A stretch of 64,000 nucleotides of DNA from Pristionchus mayeri (GCA_036245805.1 BTRK01000005.1:42395216-42459215), one strand, 5' to 3'; shown: positions 1-12,437, counted from the stretch's first letter. The notes: a model not told the origin generated them from the sequence alone. Made by a program: numbers and translations.

Positions 1-684
1 CGAGGCTAAAAGGCTACGCTATACAGTATAGTCGTATCCACTCAGCACCGTCTTCTCATGCGCAATCTCTAATCCCCTGTGGATGACGGTCGTCGATCTC
101 ATCTTTGCTGACGTCGTCGAAAGAGGACACCGTGCGAAGCAATTTGGCAAACGCTAGCGATTTCCTCTTCCACAAAATTGAAAATGGAAAGAAGGAAATT
201 CCGGTGCTTCTGCATAATCCCGTGCGTTACCCTAATTGAGAATAAATTTGCATTTGAATTACCTATTATGTTACAAAATCTCATCCGACAGTGGTTTAGG
301 ACAGTTATTAGGATATTGGAAGTGCCCTAGTAGGAATCCCAAAAATTCTTCGAGCACTATGCAACCTGCGAGTGTGGGTGGCCGGCATGCTGTGTCACCT
401 CCTCCTCCGCCTCCTGAATACTCAATTCCCACCACATCATCCATTGCCATGGGCTACCCCCCCCCCCCCCCCCGCTTTAGCCGCCGCTGTCGCTGGTTGT
501 TTTGACGGCGCCGCTCGAAAAGAGAGAATAGCAATGAAAAGAAGGGGGACGGCTCATGGCATCCGAAGCACTAGCGTTTGGCACTTTTCTATTGAAAAAG
601 TGCGAAATTGGAACGGACAAAGTTCCAATATCGTCAAAATTGGTTGGAGCGAATGGGAGAAAGTAAGGCGCAAGTTCGCACGCA

Positions 685-1210
685 CCCTTGGCCTGCGTTA
701 ACCGACTGTCCTATGAGCTCACTGCTCTTTCTCTTCGTCTCTCGGCCAGTCCCTACTCGGTCCTAGCATGCTACAGAGCGTGCAAACCGAAGAGAGCCGT
801 TCACCATCCATCAAATCGTCCAGAACTACTCCCTAGGGAGAGCCATGCCACGCTGACTGGAAGCAAAGTACGAAGAAGCCGATAGCGGCGATAATGTGGC
901 TTCTCCATTAATCAATATCTTAGCTAGTTTGCTCCATTTTTCAGGGGAAAACACGGAGAGCAAAGCGGAAGAACCACACTTGTTGATAGTTATTGTACTT
1001 GTGTTGATGCGGGAAGTCGTGTGCTGAAGAAGTGATGGTCTCAGTCCTCATCCATCTCATCCTGCCATCACTATCCCCTTGGGGAGGAGCGGACCATGAG
1101 GCGGACTGGACGCATAGTACGAAAACACACCGAGAGCTAATGGGGCTTCTTATCCCTTTATCTCCATCTTAGCCGAGTCCGTTCTTCGAAAACAACCATC
1201 ATAAGAAAAA
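685..1210. repeat. degenerate direct duplication, non-coding
   Basis: Two diverged copies of a block lie side by side. One has 'cctagggagagccatgcc' near 831 and the other has 'ccttggggaggagcggacc' near 1077. Both continue with a tract of the kind gactgga..catagtacgaa and then a 'cttctc/cttctt ... atcttag' tail. Short open frames here lack codon-like continuity across the two copies. The rest of 1-1800 holds a C homopolymer at about 459-472 and a GA-rich stretch at 1500-1760, and I see no gene there. Confidence 0.5.
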
Positions 1211-1814
1211 CTGAAGTCCTATTGGCTATTATTATAATTGTGTACTAGGAACCTGAGAGAAAACGAATTCCCAGTTTCAGCAAAGGGGAAGAATATTCCC
1301 AGAAACTCATTATCTGCGGGTGTGCAGAATGAAACGTGAGGACCGCGAGAATCTCTGCGCTAGTCTAGAACGAGGAGCGAAGTAAGTGGAATGCTTGCAC
1401 CCAGACTTCCCCCCAAGACCCAATAAGGTGTGCACCCAGGGTGCGGCCGGTCCATACTGCTAAGGATACTGAATTACTATAGGAAATAGCGGCGCGCTGA
1501 GTGAGAAGGAGCTGAACAACAAGAATAGGAGAGGAGGAAAAGTAGAAAAAGATGGATGAAAAGCATAGAAAGAGCACGGAGTAAAGTGGGAAAAGCAGTG
1601 AGATGGCAGCGAGAATAGGCAGAGGAATTGGAAGAGAAGAGAGCGTAGATTGACTAGGGAGATTCCTGAAATGAGCGCGGGAGGAAATTGGGCATGAATC
1701 TTGCATGAATCTATTGATTTGGAAAGTAAGAATAGAGGAAGAGAAGAAGCAGGTAATTGGCATTCAAGCAATATTGATAGTTCAGATTAATGAAGGAAGT
1801 TTCTCTAGGATAAA

Positions 1815-2640
1815 TTATAAAGTCGCAAGCGAGAGGGAAATAATGAGCGCTATTAGCGTCAAAGAATTATGCTAAGGAAAATTGTGTTGTAGTAAATTAT
1901 ACACGAGAGCAAGCAATCAAAGCGCTGATGACGCGAATGATATAAACATTTTGTGGCACGCGAAAAAACAGGCAGGATTACAATGGAAGGATTTTTATTG
2001 TATTCTAAGAGAGGCTAGAGAGCAAAATCGCAGCGTTCGTTACGCACGGGATTTGATAATGTGATGGTACACGAAACGCGCAGGTTTAAAAATTCGAGCA
2101 ATCGAACGAAATAAATTCATTTTTACAAACCGGAGAGTGAAACGACGATTAGATTATACTAATTAAACACAAAAAATATAAATGAATAAACGATGAAAAT
2201 ACTAAGAGAAAGCCATAAGCGAGAGGAAACACAAGAGCGCGAGTAGCTGCACTAGTTGCGTCGAGGAGGATAATTTTTTTTTGAAACGGAATCGCAAGAG
2301 CAGCATTGCGCTCATCACGGGGATGATTTGAATATTTTGTGACACAATAGACACGCAGATTTACAATTTAGATTTTTGTATTCTAAGCCAAGTAACATTG
2401 TTGTGCCCTTTACGATGAGGATTTGAGCATGTGATGGTACAAGAAACGCGGAGGTTTAAAAAATACGAGCAAGGCATGGAAAATATTTTTTTCAACAATC
2501 GGTATACTAATTTAACGCAATAATTAGAGATGGGAAGAGGGGAACAAGGAAAGGAACTCCGCAAGCGAGAGAAAAATCACGGGCGGGATTAGCGACAAAA
2601 AATTGAATTTTTCAAGCACGCAGTCACAAGCGTTCCCAGA
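1815..2640. repeat. tandem repeat, about 380-bp unit, about 2.2 copies
   Basis: The phrase 'cgcaagcgagagg' or a close variant recurs near 1825, 2217 and 2560. Each occurrence is followed by a 'gagcgc/gggcgg..attagc' segment and then by 'gatggtacacgaaacgcgcaggttt' type text (2060 and 2435). The units are diverged and contain no sustained reading frame. Confidence 0.55.
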
Positions 2641-4404
2641 AGGGGATGTGTATGCTAACAGGCAGGACAAGATCAGTGCGCTCATTATGCGGAGAATTAG
2701 AGTCTATTGTGGAACAAATACTAAGTTTGAAATTGCAAGAAAATGAATTCAAGAACATTTTTGAAAATGAATTCAAGAACAGCGCACAAGGAGAATGGCG
2801 CCATTTGGCCGAGAAATGTCCATGACATCAGATGTATGAATCAGATCGCGAACAAACACGGCACGAAGTGAAAGAAAACGAGATCAAGATCATGAAAAGA
2901 GTTTCTCCTATTGGACAATTTTCGGTCTTTTCGGGATGTTTTCAATTGCAATAAAAATACTGACAAGCTCATCATTTTACGCAGCTGAAAGCTAGTCGAA
3001 AGACAATGAAAATTTTCCAAATAAGAGATCAATGATCATGGACATTCTGCGATTGCACGGGACGATCAAGGGAATGCGATTAGGAAGTGCAGATCGTAAT
3101 AAATTCCCCTAGATGATCCGATTAATCAATATTCGTAACGCGCACATGGGATCGAAACGGTCTGTCAGAAACGGATTGAAGGAATACATTACACTTGTCC
3201 ATTCACACCATAGTTCGACCACTTATAAAATTCCCAAATATAAAACTAAGTTGATTTTATTGAATTGACAAAACAATTTTTTTTACCGTTGGTGGCGTCG
3301 TTGCCTAATGAGTCCTCTCGTTAACCATCAATATTACGAATATGAGAGGCAGGAATCATGCGGGTGATCGAGCAGAAATTTAATTTTCACAGATCTTTGA
3401 CCACTCACTATCGCCTTCACCGATGCGTGCTTGCTAAAGATAGAGTATGAAACACAAAAAGAACGAGGCTATTGTTCAGCAAAAACTTCGCTTGAAAACC
3501 TCTGGTTACATCGAGTTTTCCCCAACTAAAACTTTAACTTCGCCGAGTAACAGGCGGCGCTCTATACCTATTCCAGAACTTGCAGTGCTTTTGCGCCAAG
3601 TTTGCACAAGGAAATACGATCTTCTAAATAAGAAAGCGCGTACGCGAGCCCAGCTCTAGCCCACAACCACGTCACTATAAACAATCTCAGCCTAGCCGAT
3701 GAGATAAACCGAGAAATAAAGAGAATTTGGGGATCAAATAATCGAGTTAAACGAAAAACGAGGAGTAGGTGACGTCTCTGTTTGCCTGAGGGGGGCACAC
3801 TCTTCTCTCTTTCTGTGCTTCTCTCCATCCCTTCCCTTTATTCTCCCCTCTCTCTCAGACCATCTGTCGCGTTGTCTCACTCGCTCACCCTCTATTTATA
3901 AGCTTTCGTCTGTCTCTCTCAATATCACATGCTCTTCCTCCGTCTGACCCCATAGAATGGATATCAAAGAGAATCGGATTATAACTCGTCAGCTTCAATC
4001 ACAATTCGGGTCATCATCTCCACATTTCTCACACAATCACAACCGTTTTACTTCGAGAGAATGCCTAGAATGGAAAGGCCGTGATATCACTTTTGAATTT
4101 TAGTCGCATCAATTGAAGCTACAATTATAGGCGCGGCAGATACAGCTACTTTCATCGCGCGTAGAAACCAAAATTTGTCAGGTCGATTGATAAAACAGAC
4201 TCGAATAGCAACAATTCTCAATGCGCAATCCTCAAAATCTCACTCCTACTTCTCTTCCCACGCGCTGGGACTAACAACAATGAGCAAGAATAAGAAATGC
4301 GTGCATTGCATGAAAGGGTGTTGCAAACAATGGCGAACCTAAAATGGGAAACTTGCTGTTCAGAGACTAGGCCGCACGTGCATTGGGCAATCGCCTCATT
4401 TCCC
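2641..4404. other. no recognisable gene
   Basis: This AT-rich stretch ends in a CT-rich tract (3770-3940). The longest open frames are under 90 codons, are not joined by plausible splice sites, and show no family motif. I see nothing else to annotate. Confidence 0.5.
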
Positions 4405-4409
4405 ACGCC

Positions 4410-4656
4410 CTCGTGAGTACTGTGAGAATAGAAAGCGTAGCAAGTTGGCGTGCCTCGGTGCACAAAGGAATCAGCAGAAGGGGACGGAACGTTAAATGTA
4501 CGGTAGCTGACTGTCATGCTGTGCCTTGTGTTGTGCGTGCAGGCACAGCACGACAGGCAACTACTGTACATTTAACGTTCCGTTCTCTTCTGCTGATTCC
4601 TTTGTGCACCGAGGCACACCAACTTGCTACGCTTTCTATTCTCACAGTACGAGTGA
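4410..4656. repeat. palindromic foldback, about 105-bp arms
   Basis: The left arm (from 'tactgtgagaatagaaagcg' near 4418) is repeated as its reverse complement in the right arm, which ends near 4650 ('ctttctattctcacagta'). The arms share 'gtgcacaaaggaatcagcag' and 'cgttaaatgta'. The spacer is about 40 bp and contains 'gtgccttgtgttgtgcgtgc'. The arms are nearly identical, so the structure is young or maintained. It could be a foldback MITE or a hairpin-RNA source. No TIR-flanking duplication was obvious. Confidence 0.8.
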
Positions 4657-5454
4657 GCAAGAGCCCCATTTACCACTACTATGAGCTACGACACTTTTAC
4701 TTGTTAATGCCCACAATTGAGCTATTGAAACAGGAACGAATTGAGGAGTGCGGAATTACTCTACACGCTATCTGGCCGATTAGATGAATGATTGAGCAGG
4801 ACTAGAGAGGTCGCAGCTATTCATTTCCTAGTCAAGAGTGCGAGAGGGCAGAGCGCTGAATGCATTACCGTCGAAGGACCTCGTACGGGTTAGAGATCGA
4901 CACGGTGGTGAGAGGGATCGGAGGAGAAGTGGAGAGACGAGAGAGTGTGCGAGTGGGAGAGAGCGCAGACTTGCAAGAAGGGTGAGAGACAATGGAGATT
5001 CAAGAGCGCACAGGCAGTCAGAGAGCAAGGCGAAAAACTGCGCACTACTTCAGCGATCGGCGATACGTGTCAATGACGGGGCAATCTTTTGACTCTCTCA
5101 AATTCGCGTCCTCTTCCACGATGTTAGACAGAGCAATAGAGTATAGCAATAAGAGAGAGTCAGAAAGATACTCCGCAGGCGGCGAACTACAAAGGGAGTA
5201 ATGGTGTGAATTGAGTGGCTCTTATCTAAAGTGGACAAACACCTTGTAAATTGGTATAAAGAGAAGGAGTAATAGTCCAAAGACCAAGTACTGAAATCTG
5301 GTTTCGAACCAATGGAACTGCAGAAGAACTCGGAAAATATACCGAAAAAATTAACTTTATTGAACGAGAGAAAAAACAACCATCTAGTGCTGAAACAAAT
5401 AGAGGTTTTAACAATCAAAAAAATGTAATCATTGCTACTAAAGATTCCATTCGA
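4657..5454. other. GA-rich stretch without recognisable gene
   Basis: 4830-5050 is rich in gaga/gaggg motifs and is open on the plus strand for 84 codons, but the peptide is low complexity (mostly R, E and S) and matches nothing I know. 5055-5450 is AT-rich and shows no feature. Confidence 0.4.
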
Positions 5455-8400
5455 CTACCGTAATCATTCGGCAGGATAACGTGCCGACTCTCCAACTACC
5501 GTAATCTCTCTTCATCCCTGGAAGCTGTGCACGAGATCCGTGTGATCGCCAGACTCCTGCAGCAGCCTGGGAAAATCAAAATTAGGAGTAAATTGTTTTC
5601 ATCGAAGGAAAGTGAGACATACTGCTAACAGGAATGATTTCAGTTTATGAAGGGAATGTGAAGCACAGTTTCACCGATGAGCAAAACTCAAATTTAGAGG
5701 ATAAAATATAACGAGAAAAATTAATCAAACCTCGTTTCTTGCACGAATCCATCGGGAAGACGATCTCGATCTCGAAGACGATCTCGCATCCCTGAATTAT
5801 GAACTTATTACGCTAGTTGAATGTAAATTGAGCCAACAAAACATGTCTAGGCCCGGAGAAAAATAAGTAATTTTTACCGCATCTAGGCATCAGACAGAGT
5901 TCTTACAAAGATCAAATCAAAAAATCTATATCCTCGATAAATTTGATATTAGGGCTGACCATTAGTTCTCCCTCCTTCACCATTCTTCTCCTCGCTCCTC
6001 TCCACGAATCATCCGCAGTTGAGAGAACGAGCACTAATCGATCGGAAGAGGATACCGTATCCTGAAGATTATAGATTGACCCATGAACTTTTCACTACTA
6101 ATGTACATCTACTGATGTTCTTGTTCAGACCTTTTCTCACAATCAAATCTATACTCCTACAGTACTCCCCACTATCCCTCTACCGTAACCTGCAGATTTT
6201 CGATTGTTCTCCCTTCATCCTGGAAGATGTGTACGAGATCCGTGGGATGGCCAGACTCCTGGAGAAGCCTTCGATTGCCAAAGTATGATTAATTATATTT
6301 TTAGACCAGAACAACTGCCAAATAAAATAATCGAAAATACGGTGAAGCACATCATCGTCAGTGAAGAAGATTGAGAAAAATTTAATATGTGGCACAAAAC
6401 CCGCGAACACTGCCAGCCCAAGTGATCTCGGTTTGTGATACGAGTGTGAAGCACAGCTTTACCAGTTATCAAAAAGTTCCAAAATTAGTCACTAAAAACA
6501 AGAAAACAAGGAAAACCTCGCTGCTTCCTGCACGAATCCATCGGGTCGGCACACGAAGACGATCTCACATCACTGAATTAGAATTTTATTACCGTAGTTG
6601 CGTAATAAATTAAGACAGTTATAACATATAGGTCCAACGCTTAATGAGTGATTTTTTGCCGCAGCTGGGACAAAACCAGTACACTGAGTCACATCTTTCA
6701 ACCAAAAAGATAAAGAGTATAACAATATTCAAACTGCTGGTCAGAATCTCATACACCATCAATAATAGCAACTTGCTGAATTGCCGTTGCCAATACCATC
6801 TTTAGAAAAGAGCAATGCGCTAATTCAATCTTCGAAACCCATGTTTCCGCACAACCAACAAATCGATTAACCACAGATATTAAACTGTCACCAAGTTGAA
6901 TCCAGGCATCAGACACCGCTCTTCCCAATAGATCAGTACAATGCGTCGGTATTTTGATAATATCTTTTCATAAAACTAACCGTTAGTTCTCCTAAATTCT
7001 CCTTTGCGATTCTTCCCCTCGCTCCTCTTCACGAATCATCAGTAGCTGAGAGAAAGTGCACCATCGATCGGGAGAGGATACCGTATCCTGAAGATTATCG
7101 ATTGACCAAAGAATATTTCAAAATTATGAACTAATGTACAGCTACAGCTTTTCCGGTCAAGAAAATTGATAATTTGTTGTTTAAGAAAACGAAAAAAAGA
7201 ATAAAACCTCGCTGCTTCCTGCACGAATCCATCGGGCCCGCACACGAAGACCATCTCACATCCCTGAATTATGATCTCTTAGTTGAATATTAATTGAAGA
7301 GGAAAACATGTCTAGGTCCAACACTAAATAAGTGATGTTTGCTGCTGCTGGGAGAACTGGTACACTGAGTTACGATTTATCGATCGAACCCCTTTGGACG
7401 CGTACAAAAACCATACAAAGTACTCGACAGCATCTCATTCACCATTACGAACTAGCAACCTTTTGAATTGATGTTGCTCTCAATCATCTTTAGAATAGAC
7501 CAACATGCTACTCCGGTCAACCACTCTCTCCCTTCGCAACCAACAAATCGATTACCCATTGATGGTGAGCTTCCCCCCATTCACACAGTTTAATATAGGC
7601 ATCAGACAGCGTACGAATAGATCAGGACAATGTGTTGGTTTTTTCTTAGAACTGACCGTCTCCCACGTTACTACCATTTCGCGATTCTTCCCCTCGCTCT
7701 TCTCGACAAATCTTCTGCGGTTGGCGGAACGTGCACCATCGATCGGAAGAGGATACAATATCCTGAAGATTATCGATTGGCCCAAGAACATTTCGATACT
7801 ATCATTTAATGTACAGCTAGTGCTGTTGTTGTTCAGACTCTTTTCCCCAATCGAATCAGTGTTCCTACAGTATTCTTCAATTTTCCCTCTACCGTAACCT
7901 ACAGATTATCGATTGATCTCCCTTCATCCGTGGAAGATGTGAATGGGATCCGTAGGCCTTAATCCAGCTGCAGCCTTAGAAAAATAAAATTAAGATTAAT
8001 TTGTTTGCTTCGAAAGGATGTTCACGGACTATTCTCAGCTGAAGTGATCTCGCTTTATGAAACGAGTGTGAAGCACAGTTTTACCGGTCATAAAAATTCA
8101 AAATTTATTGATAAAGGATAAAAAACAAATAAACCTCGCTGCTTCCTGCACGAATCCATCGAATCCACACAAGAATACGATCTCGCTTCACTGAATTACG
8201 ATATATATTATCTACGAGGAATACAAATTGGGGCAACAAAAATATCGGGGACATACTCTCAATGAGAGATTTTTGCCGCAGCTGGAACAAAACCCGTACA
8301 CTGGGTAGCGATCTTTCAATAAAAAAAGAGAATAAAAAATAGAAAGTGCTCCTCAGGATCTCATTCTCCATCAAGACTACCAACCTGTTGAAATTGCGAT

Positions 8401-9358
8401 GCTCACTATCATCATTAGAATAGAGTAACAAGGTACTTCGATTGTCGACTCCCTTGCCGTTCCCAACAACCAACTAATCGATTACCCATTGATAGTGAGC
8501 TTTCCCCATTCACACATTTGAATCTAGGCATCAGACACCACTCTTCCCAATAGATCAGTACAAAGCGTTGAAATTTTGATCATGTTTCCATAAAACTGAC
8601 TGTTAGGTCTCCCACATCCTCCTTCGCGATTCTTCCCATCGCTCCTCTCCACGAATCATCCGCAGCTGAGAGAACGTGAACCATCGATCGGGAGAGGAAA
8701 CCGTATCCTGCATGTAATCGATTGGCCCAAGCATATTGGATTATCATCCACTAATGTACAGCTATTGCTGTTCTTGTTCAGGCACTTCCTCCCAACTGGA
8801 ATCAATGCTACTACAGTTTCCCTATTTCCCTATATCGTAACCTGGGGCTTGTCGATTGATCTCTCTTCATCCCTGGAAGATGCGCACGAGACCCGTGGGA
8901 TGGCCAGACTCCTGCAGCAGCCTGAAATTCAACATTCAAAGCATTTTTATGTATTTGCAAGAGAAGAAGACCGTTCACTGTCAAGTGAAATGATCAATAC
9001 TTATGAGAACAGTGATATTCACTTCAACATAGAAGCACTAGGTGGCGCAATTTACAATTTTAAAATTATGGTATGCCCATTCCGTAAATCAATCGATATA
9101 TCTACCGTGACTCTCCCATCCTCTCTCCTCGATCACTCCGACATCATCTAATTCAAAATTACGACTAGCAACCTTTTGAATTGCTGTTGCTCACTATCAT
9201 CTTTAAAATAGAGCAGCATGCTACCACGATTCTCCACTCTCTCAATTCAGTACCAAATAATCGACTACCCATTGATAGTGAGTTTTCCCCCAGTCACCCA
9301 GTAAAATCCATGCATCAGCCACCGCTCTTCCCAATAGATCAGCACAATGCGTCGGTAT
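5455..9358. repeat. degenerate tandem array, left part (units about 0.7-1.1 kb)
   Basis: A long text recurs in order. It contains 'aggcatcagac..cgctcttcccaatagatca' (near 5884, 6904, 7593, 8525, 9312), then 'ccataaaactgaccgttag', 'accatcgatcgggagagga', 'gattatcgattg' (twice per unit), 'tggaagatgtgcacgagatcc', 'gagtgtgaagcacagttt' and 'cctgcacgaatccatcggg'. Units are 70-90% alike by eye with internal deletions, so spacing varies. Open frames are short and differ between copies, so I do not call protein genes. The same array resumes at 19331, on the other side of the 10-kb transposon. Confidence 0.85.
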
Positions 9359-9363
9359 GTTGA
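9359..9363. repeat. left target-site duplication GTTGA
   Basis: GTTGA here is matched by GTTGA at 19326-19330, directly outside the inverted repeats. Removing the element and one copy gives '..gcgtcggtatGTTGAtgatatg..ccataaaact'. That is the continuous text seen in uninterrupted array units near 6943, 8570 and 19686. Confidence 0.85.
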
Positions 9364-9853
9364 CACAGCGTGTCAGAGAGATCGAGTTCCTTTGTTCGTC
9401 GCGGCGCTCGAGCAATATCATTTCTGTTCACTTGTTAGAGTGGAGTGGTGAGACTATGAAAAAAGTGCTTTATAATTTCGATGAAACACATGATATAACA
9501 TTGTAAAAATATCAAATATGTAAATGTAAATACATATATCTCTTATTTTACGAGTAAAGAGTCATGCCCACCGTTCTCAACCATGTATTTTTTTTGAATT
9601 TTTTTTGAGCGGATTTTGCGAAATTCTAAAAATTTCTCCACTAAAAATCGAACTCTTCAGAGGGGAATCATGGGGGACCCCACTTGTGGGGTGTTTTCTG
9701 AATCCACATGCGTAGCTCTACAAATGCAACAGACAGATTTTTGATATTGTTTTTAGTATTCGAAAAACGGCCGTGAACGTGCAACCATAGTTGCCCACGC
9801 CGGCGGCGACCCCCATGACCCCCTATTCATGGTTTCGCACTGCTCCCCTCGAT
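9364..9853 (+). repeat. left terminal inverted repeat of the 10-kb element
   Basis: This block is matched in reverse complement by 18841-19325. Shared landmarks include 'ttcgtcgcggcgctcgagca', 'aaagtgctttataatttcg', 'ccccac(t/a)tgtggggt' and 'ttcatggtttcgcactgctc'. A short weaker match continues to about 9880 and corresponds to the far side of the palindrome inserted in the right copy. Confidence 0.85.
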
Positions 9854-10460
9854 TTAGGGACCTCCAAGTAAAATTTTCAACTCGTGGTGTATTTGAAAGT
9901 GCAGTGCACGGGGCTCTTTTCTACTCGCCCGCGAATTCAAATTGCCGTTATAAATTGGTTTTTATTAAATATTTCGATTTCTTCAAGGTGCCCCTATTCG
10001 GTTTTCGGTGAATGGAAAGAACAGATTGGTATGCGACTTATGAAAAATTTTGAAAGGATTCTGTATTTGCAAACATCCTGAATTGCACACTCATTTTAGC
10101 AGACTTTTTGAAAAGAATAGTCTAATGAACGTCTTACAGAGTGCCCCTCCTCAGTTATATCATTAATCGATTCTATAATGCCGAATAAAGAGTTTACGAC
10201 AAAATTGAGAAAATTGATATTTGCAAACCTTGTTTAAAAAATTAATGTAATTTAATGTTTATTTTTTGCCAATTACGGTAGCCTTCGTCGTAGGATACCT
10301 GAAAATGTTACGGTAATTGTTACTATCGACGTTTCTCGTCATTTCATCATTCATTCTCGATTTTTTGCGAGGCAGTTCCAGCTGCAGATCCTCTTTTCCT
10401 TCCTTTGAAGGTATCTTTTTACTGGGTTCGTAGTCATTCTTTGACATTATATCGTCTCAG

Positions 10461-11196
10461 ATGACGTCATTAAAGATTGATAGCGATGGGAATGAAGTTC
10501 TGTTGATCTATTCTAAGGACTCCACATTTTCTAATCACTACCCATCACCATTTGTGGACCCGACAACTAACCAGTACTACAACTGCTCGGAGCAGTATTA
10601 TATGTATGTACATATATGTGCAATGATATTGAGATGAGATAACACTCGTCTTCTAGGCAGAAAAAGGCCTAGTATCATGACGATTTTGAGTCTGCTAGAT
10701 TGATTATGGAGTCAGAATCTCCAGGTCGACAGAAAACTCTCGGCAAGAAAGTAAAAGGATTCGATCAGCCCGGTTAACGTTGCTTGATACTTGCTCAATC
10801 TAAATTGAAATTCAGATGGGATCTTGTTTCTAGAGATGTGATGTACAAAGGCGTCACGATGAAATTTAAACAAAATAGAGGTGCTCTAAGAGAGTTGTTA
10901 TCCACAGGCGATAAAACTCTCCTAGAATGTTCGCCGACTGACAGGAAATGGGGAATTGGTGAAGTTCATTGAACTAAGTCTATTCTAGGGGTGGTTGCAG
11001 GAATGGATAGAGATGATCGTGACGTGATTTACCGTGCTAAGTGGGGCGAAAATTGGATGGGTAAAATTCTGATGAGAGTACGTGATGAGTTAAGAGAGGT
11101 TGGTCAAATTACAATGACCTTGACGAACACTTCCTCTAGCTCTACGATCCGTCTCCTCCAATCTCTCCTTCCAGAGTGTCTCATCAAGCGACAGAG
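10461..11196 (+). pseudogene. NADAR (YbiA-like) domain gene, four exons, decayed
   Basis: Starts at ATG 10461 directly after TCTCAG. Exons are about 10461-10603, 10657-10772, 10816-10958 and 10989-11196. The domain is recognisable throughout: FSNHYPSPF, then YNCSEQYYM, the segment ESPGRQKTLGKKVKGFD, WDLVSRDVM, LRELLSTGDKTLLE, RKWGIG and WMGKILMRVRDELRE. NADAR proteins (E. coli YbiA relatives) are ADP-ribose-related N-glycosidases; that role is family knowledge, not shown here. Two lesions are visible: an in-frame TAG at 10670-10672 inside the conserved QKKA/YHDD stretch, and a one-base phase conflict at the exon 2/3 junction. Skipping to the 'cctag' acceptor at 10672 would avoid the stop but drops the conserved KA. 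The gene lies inside the 10-kb transposon. Confidence 0.75.
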
Positions 11197-11249
11197 GTAA
11201 TTAGTAGTGGGCAAATAATAGTGACTTTTAATGAATCGTATATAGTACA

Positions 11250-11451
11250 CTGCACGTGTTTCTCCATTCGATACGAGTGATTTTCCACCGTTGGAAAAGT
11301 CGAAATCCGATACAGTTGAGGTTCGGCCTGTAGTTATTAAAGAAAGATCTTCTGGTTGGAAAATAGGTAAAATAATTGGTCAAAACCTCTATAGCACTCG
11401 CCCGTGCATCATCCATCATTGACGAGTGGGAAGAAGAAATCCCCTCTCAAG
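11250..11451 (+). CDS. probable downstream exons of the NADAR gene
   Basis: An open stretch ending at donor 11366 encodes a Pro/Ser/Glu-rich linker (PFDTSDFPPLEKSKSDT, later SSGWKIG). It is joined in phase, over a 28-nt gap that is very short for an intron, to an exon at 11395-11451 that encodes SSIIDEWEEEIPSQ. That last motif is the first member of the EWKEE mini-exon series at 11985-12437. The link back to the exon ending at 11196 is one base out of phase in the simplest model, so either the acceptor is misplaced or there is another lesion. The function of the linker is unknown. Confidence 0.4.
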
Positions 11452-11984
11452 GTAAAATGAAATAATAACTATTTCCTGTGATCTAAATGGGAAATGCCTC
11501 TACAGTATTCACTCTTCCCTTCTCCTCATTTTCAATCTTTCGGTCAGCTCTCACCTTCAGAGAGTCAAGTGAGGATGTTGTAACAATAAATATTGAAATG
11601 ATCAGCCATAAATAATCAAATATTCGGTCTACAGTACACATACGCTGTCAAAAATTCTCTGACAAGGCCAGCGTTGAAAAGCACGAAATCACAGAAAAAG
11701 GTAGTGACCTCATACGTATGACATAGCGAAATTTACGTGGGCAACGTGTCTTCAGTGTTTCACCTCGTCGCGATCGACTCTTCTACCCTCTCATTCTATC
11801 TTGAGTACTTCCCGAGACCCAGTGGTACGATAATTTGATGACAAATAAGAATCACATACCGTAGTAAAGCTTAAAAATATCCAGTGTTCGGCTAACCTCT
11901 GGACGGAAGCAAATTCCGCTCCCGAGAGGAAGACTCCATCTAAGGTATCTTCTGGTCTCAAAAAACCCTCCCTCATTGTTTGTA

Positions 11985-12437
11985 CAGTGTTCTCCAATTG
12001 TTCCTTCTCCCCCCTCACTTATCCATTCATCATCTTCCAAGAGTGGAAAGAGATCAACCAAGAAGGTGTAATTTCGAAGAAACTTACCGTAATCTTATTG
12101 TTTCTAAAGCGTTCCCTCATTGCTCCTTCTCTCTCACTTATCCCGACAGCACCTTCCAAGAGTGGAAAGAAGAAGTCACCCAAGAAGGTGTATTTTAAAA
12201 AAATCTTAACGTAATCTCATAGTTTCTACAGTGTTCTCCCATTGCCCCTTCTCCCCTCTCACCCATTCAGGCACCATCATCGAAGAATGGAAAGGAGAAA
12301 CCACCCGAGAAGGTGTAATTTAAAAGAATCTTACCGTAATCCCATTGTTTATACAGTGCTCTCCCATTGCCCCTTCTCCCCTCTCACCCATTCAGGCACC
12401 ATCATCGAAGCATGGAAAGAAGAAGCCATCCCAGAAA
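11985..12437 (+). repeat. 122-bp tandem array of acceptor/mini-exon/donor units
   Basis: Four units begin near 11985, 12107, 12229 and 12353. Each has 'cagtg(t/c)tctccc' and 'ccccttctcccctctcac' as a pyrimidine tract, then a CAG acceptor, a ~40-nt exon and a GGTGTA donor. Exons 12271-12312 and 12396-12437 are 42 nt with phase 1 on both sides, so copies can be added without breaking the frame. They encode TIIEEWKGETTRE and TIIEAWKEEAIPE. Unit 2 has lost its CAG and unit 3 (12150-12187) has a shortened exon that is not a multiple of three, so the array is partly decayed. Confidence 0.65.

Noticed and set aside
236..701. Proline-rich open frames at the left edge
   Set aside because: They depend on a C homopolymer (about 459-472) and have no splice partners or family motif.
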